Below, in pieces: positions 22,077 through 34,795 of a DNA stretch of 64,000 bases. The position numbers and the translations under genes were made by a program. How positions within the stretch are numbered: the first letter of the stretch is position 1; every line of letters starts with the position of its first letter. Under the pieces are notes generated by a model. It saw nothing but the letters and a program-made list of their open reading frames with translations, was not told the DNA's origin and searched no databases. The stretch lies in NCBI GenBank assembly GCA_020226215.1, contig CM035232.1:21111276-21175275 (forward strand), read 5' to 3'. Source of the stretch: Sindora glabra (Eukaryota; Streptophyta; Magnoliopsida; Fabales; Fabaceae).

Positions 22077-22418
22077 TTAATCACTACTGAGGAATGGGAA
22101 GTAGAGCGTGTTGTTACCTGCATCAATGTAAATGGCTTTTACATCTGGGCGGGCTAACTTTTTCAGGTAATCCCAAGCATCTCTGGCAGAGTTGGTTTTT
22201 CTTGTCCATTTAAAATAATCAGGTTCGCAGGAAATTTGAATGGCATATAAAGTCTTGGCATTCTTCCTATTCCAACTCTTAGAATATTCATCAATATCAT
22301 CGCGGCTGATAACGTCCCAGAGACCTTCGCCCTTCAGATAGTTTTCCATAAGAACACTCCATCTCTCGTAGTTATATCCTGTAAGCACTTCTAAAGAGTA
22401 GAGAAGCAATAGCCGCAT
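22077..22418 (-). pseudogene. Orphan first exon, ankyrin/ITN1-like gene with UBN2-type gag domain
   Basis: The translated minus strand contains LTGYNYERWSVLMENYLKGE, GLWDVI, NAKTLYAIQISCEPDYFKW and ARDAWDYL. This is the DUF4219/UBN2 gag-like pattern shared by copia gag and by the first exon of many plant ankyrin-repeat (ITN1-like) proteins. The spacing and the wording NAK-LHAIQ-SC resemble the ankyrin gene group more than gag, which is inference from memory. After IDAG the DNA reads gatgcag then gtaaca, a good splice donor at about 22,117, so the last residues of the open frame are probably intron. No ankyrin exon follows to the left, where unrelated sequence and a MITE lie. It is a gene fragment or pseudogene. 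Confidence 0.6.
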
Positions 22419-22644
22419 TCGCTGTCAAGAGGTCAGAGTCATGCTCACATGCACAATGAGGCATTTTGTGTGTCTAAAGTTTACAAATAGTTTGCTTCTC
22501 CAAAATGCGTGTAGGCAGATACCCAAATGGGTTTGGACCCGTGCAGGTTTGGTTTCGCATGGACTTGTTTATATTGACCTATATTCAAAATGGATATATT
22601 TAATTAGGATTATGGGGGCTTACAAGAAACTCGCATTTTTTTAA

Positions 22645-24886
22645 AATTAAAAATAATTAAATTATTAGAAATGTATTTAAGAAAATTAAAGATGAAATTT
22701 TAAACATCAAAAAAGGTATGTTTAAGAATACACTGAATTAAATTAGATTAAAAAATATTTATTTGTTCATAAATTGTAATTGATTAATTAATTTTTTTAT
22801 TTTGGGTAATTAGTCAAATAAATATGAAAAATTATATTAAGTTATTTTATATTAAATTAAAAATTAGATTAAGTTAAAAATTTTAAATATTTAAAAAATT
22901 ATTAAAAGAAAAAAATCCATGGGAGCCTGCAATGGCCTGCAAGCAAGTCCGCTAAACTCATAATGAAAATGGCTCAAAAAAAAAAAAAGGAAGATCAAAC
23001 TGCCCTGTACCTATGACTATCCGCAATATTCACGGGCCTGCAGCCCATTTTACACTCTTGAATTCGTGTCTTTTTTCAATCACCAAGATGTTGACTTCTC
23101 TTGACAGCAAGTTACTTATAAGAGTAGCAACTCCTTCCGCAACACTTGTGAGTAGCCTATAACTGATAACCAAGATGTCTCTAATTTAGCTAATCTGTTA
23201 TTAAATCCTGTTTTTAATGGTAACAATTCAAAATGATCCTCTATGATTACTAAAAATAATCTTCAATGGAATGACTGATAGGACTCTTGCTTCTCATAAG
23301 CCTGATTTTTACAATGCAAATATCAGGGCCCAATACGAGTTTTGTGTACAAGCTTTGTGAGCTCTTCTATATCAGTTCCTTCTTTAATTATAAAATATTT
23401 TAAGTATAGTGCAATTAGTAATTGAGTGTACATTTCTCATTTAAAAATTTCGGTATTTAGCTAAAAAAATATAAATTGAGCTATTGGCGGCAATTTCCTT
23501 AATATTGCAGCAAAACAACAATTACTTGTCATACTGCGAACTATTTATACACATTATAAATTAACTATTCACACGACAATTTTTCAAATATATAATCGTA
23601 AATTGAGATATATATTTGCAACTTTGTAGGTTACAATATTATTTTCAGAGTTCTTAAAGTTGGAATTTAATATTGAAATAATTTTTAAAAAGTTCTTGTG
23701 AGAATCTATGGGTTTCCTTTTAACGTGCAAGACAGGGGAATTTAACCCTTAAATGCTCTAAATAAGGGATTTAGCTCCCCTAAGCCGAAAATTTTAATTA
23801 TTGGAAAATACTAAAACAATGAGAGTCAAAACCAATATAAAAAGTTTCATTTTAATTATTTCAATATAACTATATAATAAATGATATAAATTTAGTACCC
23901 TAATTATATATAATTTTAAATTAAAATTAAATATTTTAATACATAAGTTGAATTAACTGGAATAAGATTTTGATTTCATAACATACAATATAATATACAA
24001 ATTTGTGAAATCAATGACTGAAAATTAAAATAAATAAAAAATACCCATGAAATCCGTGGGATTTAAATTCAAATTGATAGGATTTATTTCATCAATTTAT
24101 ATTTTTGATTAATTTAATTATGACATCTGAATTTTGATATAAAAATATTTTGTGAACATCTGAATAATAAATTATTTTCCTTAAATGCTTTACCCTCGTG
24201 ATACATGGTATTATATATAATTTATGTTTATAAAATAATTTTAGAACATTTATTCTATTAAAATATTTAATTTTATATTTCCATTATAAATATGCTCTGA
24301 GGAATTTTTTAAAAATTATTTTTTAAATTATATAAATGTTAAAGTTTTAAGGCGGTGCAAATATCCGTTATATTTAAAATTTCACCAATTCACAATTTAT
24401 TCTTATTATTAAATTTATGTCAAATGAAAAGAGCAAATAGATATATCACTTATCCAAAGGATTCTAATATTTTAAGTGAAAGATAATAATTTAAATTTAA
24501 AACTTGTTAAAAATATCAAGTTGGATTTCTTAATGTCACACTCGACTTAAAGCGGGTTCTCTCCTTATTAGACAACATTCAGACTCCATAGACAACTAAA
24601 TTAGAAAAACCCTATCTTAATAGATGAGTTGTTTTCATTTTCTATTAGCGCGAATGTATTCTAATTGCATAATAAATTAGTTTCGTATATTTCAACAACC
24701 ATGGTATAATAAATTAGTATCGGTTTTGGTGAAGATAAAGAAAATAATCAACATAGACTTCTCTATGATATGTTGGAGGAAATTAAATAGATGAGATATG
24801 GAAATTATCTATAACTGTTTTTAAAAGGTTTGGATGTATGTTTTTAAAAGGTCTGGATGTATACTAAAGTTTTTTAAAGCAGAATC

Positions 24887-24919
<33 letters not shown>

Positions 24920-26310
24920 GAAGACCAGACCAAAAGCTTTAAATCACAAAAAAAAGTAATGAAATTAAAAAAAGATATTTATTTTTTTAATTTTTGTCAG
25001 TTAAATGAATTTATTCACAAAAACACGATAATAAAAAAGATTGAAATGTGGTGGCAAAACATAAAAGTGAGGACTTACTCATGAAAGGTAAGATTTAAAA
25101 ACAACAGAAGGACAATTAGGGTGATTTTTATACATATTAATTATTGACTGATAATTTATTAATTAATTTTCATTTCTAACTATAAGGAAGGGATTTTCTA
25201 AAGTTATTCGTTCTGCTATTCCTGTAAATGAATTAATTTTTGAATTTCATGGAGCTCTTTTATGTCCATGGGTCCCGCAAAAATTGGAAAGTCACGTAGA
25301 AATGATGGATTCATGATTATTTTTAAGTATCCAAAAATGAAAAATTCATGATTATTCTTAACTTCACTCAACATTCATTAGTTTATTCTTTTTCATATAT
25401 ATTTTTTCTATAACGAACTGATTTGATTTTAATATATGGAGAAACTTCTCCAAGTTACAAATGTTTTATAATTGTTTAATTTGAAATTGATACAGTTTTT
25501 ATCTAATGTGGTAATAGAATTGGAATTAATATAAAAAATTATAATAATAACCTAATTTGATGAGGAATTAAAATCAATTAACTTAATCTGGTAAGGCATT
25601 TAAATACTGCCCTATCAGATTATTAGATTGATAATTTAGTAATATATAATAAGTAATAAGTGACATAGAATTAACTAATAATATGCACATAGTCATGTGT
25701 GTATGTATATATTAAAATTATATATTATATATATTAAAATAATATTTACTACCATCTTACTTCTCTTCATAATTTCATTTTAAGAAATGTATTAATCTGT
25801 TAGTATAACCTTTAAAGTGCTGATAGTCTTAAAAAAATTATTTTTTTATTAATTACAAATTGACATTATCTTATATTAAACTCATAAATTTTAGAATAAA
25901 ATAATAAATTAGTACCACTAAATTAATTACTTTGATATTCCTTTTTTTTTCAGTTAAATGTCAAATAAGAACCCAATTCAATTACACTAGTAGAAAAATA
26001 AGTTAGTGGAGAATCAAGTTAGTTCAAATATAAATTGAGAATGCTATTTTTTATGCTACTTTGCCCTATAAAACAGTAATACATTTACTTTCTCTTAAAG
26101 GGAGAACAAAGAAACAATAAGAGCTCTGACGTCAATATCATTATACAAGTATAAATCAACCCTATCCAAGGGTTCATATATACAAAACATTTTAGAGTCA
26201 TTTAAACACATTGCGTTTTTAGTAAGGGAATCGAGTACTCGGATTATCTCTCTATACAAATGCTACAATTTCATCAATTTCGTACAATCTTCAACAAAAG
26301 ATTAGACGCC
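22645..26310. other. AT-rich intergenic DNA
   Basis: No supported gene. It contains a short tandem duplication at 24,823-24,861 (aaaaggt(t/c)tggatgtat), an AAT microsatellite, and scattered less AT-rich islets (for example 23,000-23,160 and 24,540-24,660) without coding signal. Confidence 0.5.
24889..24918 (+). repeat. AAT/ATA microsatellite
   Basis: About ten uninterrupted ataata units. Confidence 0.95.
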
Positions 26311-26341
26311 TTTTTTTTTTTTTTTGGGGGGGGGGGGGGGG
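26311..26341 (+). repeat. T15-G16 homopolymer block
   Basis: Fifteen T followed immediately by sixteen G, then agcagc. This is exceptional in DNA this AT-rich. A second 16-G run lies at 35,566-35,581. Confidence 0.95.
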
Positions 26342-28998
26342 AGCAGCAGTGTTAAAGTTTATATAATGAACTCTTCTTTGCACATCCGAAAGCAAAATTT
26401 ATGATATGTAAGTCAAAGTTAAAGATTAGACTCTTTTATACGTATGTAGCTTAGAAGAAAATTTCTTTGAACTTAAATAATTATTGGTTCGATTTGGTCC
26501 TTTACGATTTGTAACCTAACACCACCACCAACTACTGCATTAATTAAAAGTAAAAAAATTTTGTCCCAATTACTTGCATTAGAAGACTAATTTACCATTT
26601 AATACAATGAACCAGGATAGTGGAGATCTTCTTATATCAACCGGACATATCAAATGAGATGTGTTTTTGTACGAGAAATAAAAAAAGTAAATTATGATTG
26701 ATATGTATTTTTGTACGAGAAATAAAAAGAATAAATTATAACTATCATATTTTATATTAATGGTTGAGAGTAAAAAATAATTAAAGATTATGTGACTAAT
26801 TAAAAATTGATATAATTACTTAAAAAATTATATAATTTTATATTTTAATTTTACCTTTTAATATTAATCTAATAATTATAATTTACTCATCTCATTCTCA
26901 TATAAAAATAACTTCAAAAAATCTAATATGACACCTATTTTTAGGATATATTTAATGTAAAAATTAGATATTTAGGCATTTATATAATATAAAATAAATT
27001 GATAAAAATTTTAATATATTTATAGATTAAAAAAATTTATAATATTAATTTTTTATTAATTTTATCTCTCATTTAAAGTTTATATCAATTTTATTCTTAT
27101 AAAATTAGTTTTATGTGAAATTTTAGTCTATTTTTATAGTAATTCAATAATTCCTTCTCACTTAGAGAGAGATTAATATTTGAAGTAGAATTAATCTTAT
27201 AGGAATCAAATTAATATAATTTTTAATTGAAGATAAAATTGATAAAAAAAATTAATTTTATAGGATGAGGTTTTTAATCTAACTTCTATCTTTAAATTTC
27301 AAGAATTAATTTAGTGATTTACTCATTGAATTATTCTCTCATTTTTGTTGGAAGGAAAAGAGAATCATTCAACCAAATTTTGTAAGCATTTCTTTCTTGT
27401 GTGAATGCATGCTTGCCTTTGTTGTAGCAAAAAAAGTGGAAGCACAAAAAGAAAACATGCTTCTGGCCTCAGAACTAACTTTCACTGATAACCAAAAAGT
27501 TGTGCTAGCCCTTTCCTTCAGGCAGCCAATTTTTCTGGCGACAGCACAGCTTGAGTAGAAAGAGTTATTTTAGTGATTCCTGCTCATCATTTGTACTAAT
27601 TAGGCTTAGATATTGTCCCAATCTCAGCCCCTTTTGCTGACATTGGAAATGCTTGCTACAATAATAGTATTCAACAAATATATTATGGTAAAATTAGTGC
27701 TTCATTAACCCTAATAATGATATAATATTTACATCAGATCATTAATTAAACAACGTTTTTATGCTTATAAATATCCTATTAGATCAATCCGTACAAATCA
27801 CTAAGTTCCAAGAAGTTTGAAAATGGAATCCGTACACAGCAGAAAAGCAATTTATTTTTGACTTCAGAGTTTGAAAACCCAAGCCCTACGCGGTTCTTTT
27901 TTTTTTTCAAAGTAAGCTCTTTGATGCCTTCCATGATATTTATATGGTTCCAAGTTCATTTGATAGAATAAAATAAAAGTCATTGAATGAAATTATTAAT
28001 AATTTTAATTATTAATTAATAAATTTATTTAATAATTTATATTTTATTACGCTCTTATAAATTCCAAACGAATGCCACACAATTAAGCTCTTTTGTTTTC
28101 AATCTCTCGAATCAGCCTCTAACTAACCAGAAACACAAAGATGTACATAAAAACCTTTTTCGACGTGATTATTATATTTGAGTTTTGTTAATACTGTCTC
28201 TTTGAAAAGTTGTGAATTTTTATAAAATTTTCATGTAGAAGTTATAACATTTACAATTTAAAAAAAATAATATTTACAATTTTTAGTATAAAATATTATA
28301 ATTTCTTCATTGAAAGTGTGTGAGAATTTTGTCTGAAAAAATACATAAAAAATTACCATTTTAATCCTTAAGTTTACAATTACAACTAAGATTTTTTAAA
28401 AAGTTTTGAATTTTTATGAAAGATTAATAATTTTTAACAAAATCAAGTGGCCGTGCTACAGTGTGATAATACAGATCTCTAAATTATAAAATTTGGTTGC
28501 AGCTTGCACGCTGTCCCAAGCGCCAGGCTTGCTTAACTAATTTTGGTGCTGTTAGACATGGCAGCATGTTACCGGTCATCTGGCCAATTTACATAATTTA
28601 ATTAAAAAAATGTTACATATATAAAAAAATAGAATTAATTTTGAATTTTTTATATTTATTAAATTAAATTTTATAAATTTATTTAATTATTTCATATTTA
28701 TAATAGTCATTAATTTATATATAAAATATAATTTTAAATTTATTTTTAATATATTATAGAATTGTTTGTTTAATTAATTCTTTAGGTCTTCATTATCGTC
28801 TTTTGTAATATTAGAATTAATATTCTAGTAATTATTATTAGTTGACAACACTTGAAGCCATAAATATATGATTGCAGTGACTGAGGAAACGTTGATGATA
28901 ATTTTGTACGAAAAGTTAACCGTAATGATATCTTTTGGTAAATGAAAAATTAACATAAATGATTAACAATGAAGGGAAATTTTGATACCTCGGTGTAG
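26342..28998. other. AT-rich intergenic DNA with small repeats
   Basis: A ~46-bp tandem repeat at about 26,655-26,745 is built on tttttgtacgagaaataaaa. Two less AT-rich patches, at 27,360-27,640 and 28,440-28,590, hold no convincing frame. Nothing else is recognised. Confidence 0.5.
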
Positions 28999-29080
28999 TA
29001 ATATATTAATATATTATTAAATTTAATTATATATTATATTTATTTTTTAAAATTAAATTTGATAATATATTAATATATTA
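28999..29080. repeat. Near-perfect 30-bp inverted repeat (foldback)
   Basis: The left arm, 28,999-29,028, and right arm, 29,051-29,080, are reverse complements with one mismatch, separated by a 22-base spacer. The arms are built from taatatattaatatatta. This could be a cruciform or hairpin-forming site or a tiny foldback element; no target duplication is evident. Confidence 0.85.
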
Positions 29081-29659
29081 TTATATTTATAACGTAAAAT
29101 ATAATTTTTCCTTGATGAATTACTAAATCATCCATCAACTTTCATTATTCACATAAAAAGGGGAATTGATCCTCCCAAACAATAGATAGTAGCAGGGAAA
29201 AAAATTTTAAGTGGATGTAAAGTTATGTTAATTAGCTCTAGTCAGTAGTTAACCAGAACAAAACTTGTTTGAGGATTTAGTGAACAAGGAGTGTTTGGTT
29301 ATTAAATAAATTTTTGTAGAAAGTGATAAACTCTTTTATAAAATTTTCGAAAAATATTTAGAATTATTTGACTTGGCAAGAAGTTCTTTTTATCAGAAAA
29401 AGGATAAATAAATAATTTCTTCCTTCGTTCTCTCGATTAACAATCAATTAAACCAATTATTTATATTCTACTTTAAAACAAAATTACATTTTCACACGAC
29501 TTTCAATTGAGATAATCTTTTGACAGATTCTTCAAAAGACTATGTGGGCATTCCAACTGCGTTTGGAGGCAATATGCCTGCCCAACTATTGGATCCTTTA
29601 GAAGATTTGCTTTTCTGCCAAAGATAGAACCAAAAAGCATATAAACAGATAGACATTAA
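29081..29659. other. AT-rich intergenic DNA
   Basis: Around 29,285-29,500 a stretch beginning ggagtgtttggttatt shares words such as tttttgtagaaag and aacaatcaattaa with 31,735-31,990. The two may be an undefined small repeat family; ends are not resolved. Confidence 0.3.
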
Positions 29660-30517
29660 GGGTACGTTTGGTTTGGTTTAAGAGAAAATGGAATTTTTGA
29701 AAGATATTTTTTTTAAAAAAATATTTTTTAAAATAAATTAATTTTTTATTATTTGATGCATAAAAAAATATTTTCTAATATTTAGTGTATCAAGAAAAAT
29801 TAATTTTTTCTAATAATTTTTTTAAATATATTCAATTTTATGCAAATAATTTTGTAATAAATATATACTCATAAGAAAACATATTTTATATTTACTTACA
29901 TTAAATATGAAGGTATATATTTTTATTTTTATCAATAAAAAGGTCACATCCTAAAAAATAAATTTAAAAATATTTTTTAAAAAAATTACTGCATATTTTT
30001 ATCAATATAATTTTATGATCAAAATTATTGATTTTAACTATTAGAAAAAAGTGATACTCATGTTTTAACACTTATACAATTTTATAAAAAAATAAAGATT
30101 TTATATTCAAAATAAAAAATTATAAAAAATTGAATGACTTTTTTAATATTGTATCGAAAATAATATATTTTTATAGTATTATTATTCATAATGTAAAGAT
30201 TAGGTAAACATATAAAATTAACCCTTCTTATTAGAGGTAATAAAAAAGGTATTACCAAGTTGCAATGTGCCATGAACGGTAGCAAACAAAGCAGAAAGGC
30301 AGAGATGGGGTGGCTTTGCGCATGGAGACAGGGGCAACCGCATGGGAAAATAAATTCTATTTTCTAAATTAGGAAGTTGCTTTTCGAAAATTTAATGTAA
30401 TTTTTTGTTTGATTGAATTTTAATTTCTTATTGGCTACTTGTTTTGGATGTCCAAACATAAGAAAATTGAAAAAAAAATTCCAAAAAACTGTTTTTCCCC
30501 CCCAAACAAACCGAACC
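29660..30517. mobile_element. PIF/Harbinger-like MITE, 858 bp
   Basis: The left end is gggtacgtttggtttgg; the right end reversed is ggttcggtttgtttggg. TAA flanks both sides (29,657-29,659 and 30,518-30,520). The interior is extremely AT-rich except for a GC-richer block at about 30,270-30,350. No transposase trace. Confidence 0.8.
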
Positions 30518-30520
30518 TAA

Positions 30521-32006
30521 AGATTAATTCCATATTCCATGCGCTTTTCACTTAATCTTTATTTGATCTTTGCTTTTGCTGGCAACTTTACTGCTTGCTT
30601 TCACACCCAAACAAACATTTCGAGTTTAACTATGTGAGAGGCCAGTGGTATATAAATGAGAGAAAAAGTTTTAATTTTAAAATTGATTTTTGTAGTCAAT
30701 GAGGTTAAACATATTGGTTAATACTGATATTAAAACTCAATTATAATATTTTTATTTCATAATTTACAAAAGAGTTGGTTAATGTTAAAATTTCAACTAA
30801 TGGTACGATGTATAGGAGGGGAAATTACTAAAATTTTGTTAATTAGCTAATAAATTAATTGATAATTAATAAATTAATAATAATTAATAAGTTAATTAAT
30901 TATATTAAAAGTATTTAATAAAATAACTCTTAAATTAGTTAAAAATATAAAATAAAATAAATAAAAGGACATGTTAATATAAATAAATATATTAATTAAA
31001 TTAAATTAAATCAATTCATATCTATGCTATGATCAAATTATATTAATATAATTAAAATATTTAAAATAGGAGTATAATTATCTAAAATTTAATTATTTAT
31101 GTTTATAATAATACATATTTTTTGTTTATTTCTTATTTATTATTCAAACAATAATATAATAATTTAAAAATTAATTATATTTTAGGATATCATATATTTA
31201 TTTAGTTACTTATTTTTATTTATTTATATTGAATTAATGAAGATATGTCATATATAATTAGCATATAAATTGTCATTTAATAAAAATATATATATTTAAA
31301 AAAATTTTAAAAAATATTAATTTAAAAGTTATAAACTACTCTATGAAACTTATTAAATAAGATTTTATAAATTATTAATTTTTAGTATGTTAAATATCTT
31401 TAAAATTAGTTTATAATTTATTTGATTAAATTAATAAATTATAAATTAATTTATTAATTATATTAAATATATATTAAATTGTTTCATATGAAAGGAGTTA
31501 GACTTTGGTATATAAATTGGATAAAAACTTCAATCCATAAGGCAACTTTCGTGGCTGACAAAGTCAGAAGTCATCCCCGAAACACGTATTATGATTCCAT
31601 GCCTGATAATCAGAGTTGAAAAAGCTGATGGTTTTGCATAAATCCATCATCAGTTTGTCTTTTCCTGTGGCGAAAAGCATAGCGCACAGACAAGGAAATG
31701 GGCGAAAAACCATTCTGTTTTGAATGAGAAATAACTTCTTGTAGAAAGGTGAAGAAATTAAAAGTGTTAAAAAATATTTTTTTGTAATCTTTTTAGAAAT
31801 TATTTAAAATTATTTAGTTTATTATAAGGAATTAAAAGTTTTTGCAAATTTTCTTTAATCATAAAAGAAGTAAATAAGTAATTTCACCTATTTTATAAAA
31901 AATAAAATCCAATTTTATTAATTAACGATCAATTAAATACCTCAATTTTTGTTTATTTTTATAAAGTATTTTTCTGTTAACTGAACGTGTTCTTAGTGTG
32001 TGTGTG

Positions 32007-32049
<43 letters not shown>

Positions 32050-33276
32050 TTGAAGTGCATGGGGCGCGTCTTGCACTGAAAGATTATCAAAGATGGTTTG
32101 CTTATTTATTTCATCACCTTCGCACGACTTCACTTAAAAGTGGCGGAGGGAGTATGCCTCGCACTTTCATGCATCTTTTCTTCCCTTTGATACTGCCGTC
32201 AAGCTTTCATTACTTTTCTTCAAAACACATTCTGGAGGAGTAATTTTGTTAGAACTTTTTTTCCTTTTAAATTGTTATGTATATTTATAAAAAAATAAAA
32301 TTCAATTCATTTCAAATTAAATCTATGAATAATTTTATGCGTAAATTTTATCTTAAATAAATTAATTTTTTATGATCTTGAGAAAAAGAATAATCATAGG
32401 TTATACTTTGTCCATTTTTAACATTGAAAGCTTCACATTTAAAGAGCCAGTAGGGAAATTACATTTATTCTAACGAGGAAGTATGTTCTACTAATTTTTT
32501 AAAAAGATTTTATATAAAATTCTTAGTTTATAAATTTTCATCTTTATTAAAAATTAAAACACAATTACCCCCCGTACCACTGAAGCGTTAGCGCCAATAC
32601 TCTTAAGAGGACTACTTTTTATGTATAAGAAATATTAAAGAAAATGATAATAGATCTAATTTTGCCAATAAATGAACTTAAATGTATTTTTTTTATCAAA
32701 AATTGGTATGAATGAGGGATGTTCTCAACTCTACTGGATTGGATAGGATATCAATGACAAGTTGGGGTTACTAACAAAATTTTATTTAGATATTATTATT
32801 AAATTCAATTAGATTGAGAGATAACAATTCATCTAATTCTTAAGCATTAAAAAATCTCTCTAAAATTGTTCATGTATCGAAGAAGAACCGATGGTCAGAG
32901 AATTCTTTGTCCATAGAATTAGTTAGAATCTTTATATTATATGGGTAAGAGACTGATATAAGTTGATGTAAAGATTATGCAAAATATTACATGACGAATC
33001 AAGCTCAATCGGGAAAAAAAATTGAAAAAGCATGAAATTGCTTTTTAATTTATACGACTTATGGAGGCTTAGGTACTTGTGAAGCGTTCGCGTGACTGTG
33101 TCAAAGACTCATAGATTGCTCTTTTCTCTCGTACGAATGCTGTTATAACAAGGCAAGGCGCACGTCTGAATGAAGAAAGTAAAGGGAAAAAGGGGAAAGA
33201 CTGTTCTTTAATAATCTTCTTCCCTTTTCTTCTGTTATCATCTTAAAACCTATGCTTTACTCATAGTTTTCTTCAA
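30521..33276. other. AT-rich intergenic DNA
   Basis: It contains a compound GT/TA microsatellite and a GC-richer patch directly after it (32,050-32,240) whose open frame has no recognisable domain and begins inside the microsatellite. No gene is supported. Confidence 0.5.
31996..32046 (+). repeat. Compound (GT)n(TA)n microsatellite
   Basis: About ten GT units followed by about fifteen TA units. Confidence 0.95.
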
Positions 33277-33820
33277 TTTATAATTTTGTTTATATATTAT
33301 TTTTCTTGTAATTAGATTTCTAGAATTTGATTTTGCTTGTAATTAAAATTCATACCATAATTAATTCAGAAAATTTTTATTAGAAATTGTTTAATATACA
33401 GTAACAAATATATTATTATAACATAAAAACAATAACACCAGCATCTTAATGATATAATAGGATCCGATATTATCATATTTAAAATTTAAATTTAAGATTT
33501 TTTATATGTATATTAAATAAATTATCATTTTATAATTTTATTTGTATATTCTTTTTCTTGTAATTAGATTTCTAGAGTTTGATTTTGCTTGTAATTAACA
33601 CTCATATCATAATTAATTCAGAAAATTTTTATTAGAAATTGTTTAATATAGAGTAACAAATATTTATCGATTGCTTGCAGTTATATTACTATAACACAAA
33701 AACAATGATGCTGGCATCATAGGAATTGATGTTACCTAAGAATTTTATTTTCTATCATATTTAAAATTTAAATCTAAGATCTTTTATATGTACAATGGAT
33801 TATCATTTTTATTACTATAA
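33277..33820 (+). repeat. ~270-bp tandem duplication
   Basis: Units at about 33,277-33,535 and 33,536-33,820 share cttgtaattagatttctaga, ttgattttgcttgtaatta, the phrase ttcagaaaatttttattaga and tcatatttaaaatttaaat. The second carries a ~25-base insertion (around 33,664-33,690). Non-coding. Confidence 0.85.
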
Positions 33821-34654
33821 AAAAATAATAAAAGTATAATTCTAATAAAAAATTACTAGCATAATTATCAATCATAACTACAATCATGCGTATTCATTTT
33901 AGAATTTAGATTCATTCTCATAATAAAATTGAACCTCATTATTCATACTATTTATTGAATGGTGCGATATTATTGCATGTGCTTTCAAGTGCGGGAGAAA
34001 AATTATCAATCCTTCAGCGCACATAGGAATTTGAAATTTTCAAAACTGAACTTTGTGCGGCAGAAAACAATCCTCTATTTCTTAAAAATTGGATTTGATT
34101 TTATTGATAAGAAAATAATAATAATAGAAATTAATATAAAAATTATGTAAGACTTCATTTCAAAATCATATTTATGAAATATTAGAATATCATGTATATA
34201 AAATTTAAATTTGTATGATTGTGAGAGGTTTGAATGTACAATAAATAGCCTCTAATAAGACATAGAGATCAGAAGCAATCTAAGGTTACAGAAATCGGAA
34301 GTGGAAGCAATCTTCTCGGACGATTCCACTATTATGCTCATTACTTGCACAATCCAGCGGAAAAATTAGTGATCCGTATGGTTCACACTTTGTTGCTGCT
34401 CAAATTTTGCAGAAAATGGGGCAAGTTGGAGGTTTTCCGAGAATCATCAGAATTTCAATAAATGCAAGTGAAAAGACCCATCAACAGCAATAGCGAACAA
34501 TGATATCCTTGGCGAATTTCCAAAGCTAGCAATAAGATGCTCCACCTCGCCCTACAACCATGGTTGGAAAAAGAGTATTTTCAATCTTTAAATATGGCTA
34601 GGACAACTATAAATGATGCCAAATGATAAAATTACAATATATCTAATTCTTAAT
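33821..34654. other. Non-coding stretch with one GC-richer patch
   Basis: 34,260-34,560 is markedly less AT-rich than its surroundings, but all frames are interrupted and I recognise no protein. Confidence 0.4.
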
Positions 34655-34795
34655 GAAGGACCTAAATATACAGTAAATAAAGTTTTAGATTTAGATATGG
34701 AAAACTAATTACCTATTTATCTCCCTAGTGAGGGACTTGAATGTACAATGAATAGAATTTTAGGTCTAAATATGAAAAATTAATTACCTATTTAT
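34655..34795 (+). repeat. 75-bp tandem repeat, two copies
   Basis: Copies begin ga(a/g)ggac(c/t)t(a/g)aat and end attacctatttat. They are moderately diverged. Confidence 0.8.

Noticed and set aside
26470..26520. tRNA-like word ggttcgatttgg
   Set aside because: It resembles a T-loop, but no cloverleaf partner stems are present upstream.
29285..29520. Possible MITE with a gtttggtt end, related to 31,735-31,990
   Set aside because: Shared words were seen, but no matching second end or target duplication could be found for either copy.
31998..32243. Frame starting in the GT/TA microsatellite
   Set aside because: Its first part is repeat-encoded (alternating Cys/Val and Ile/Tyr) and the rest has no domain.
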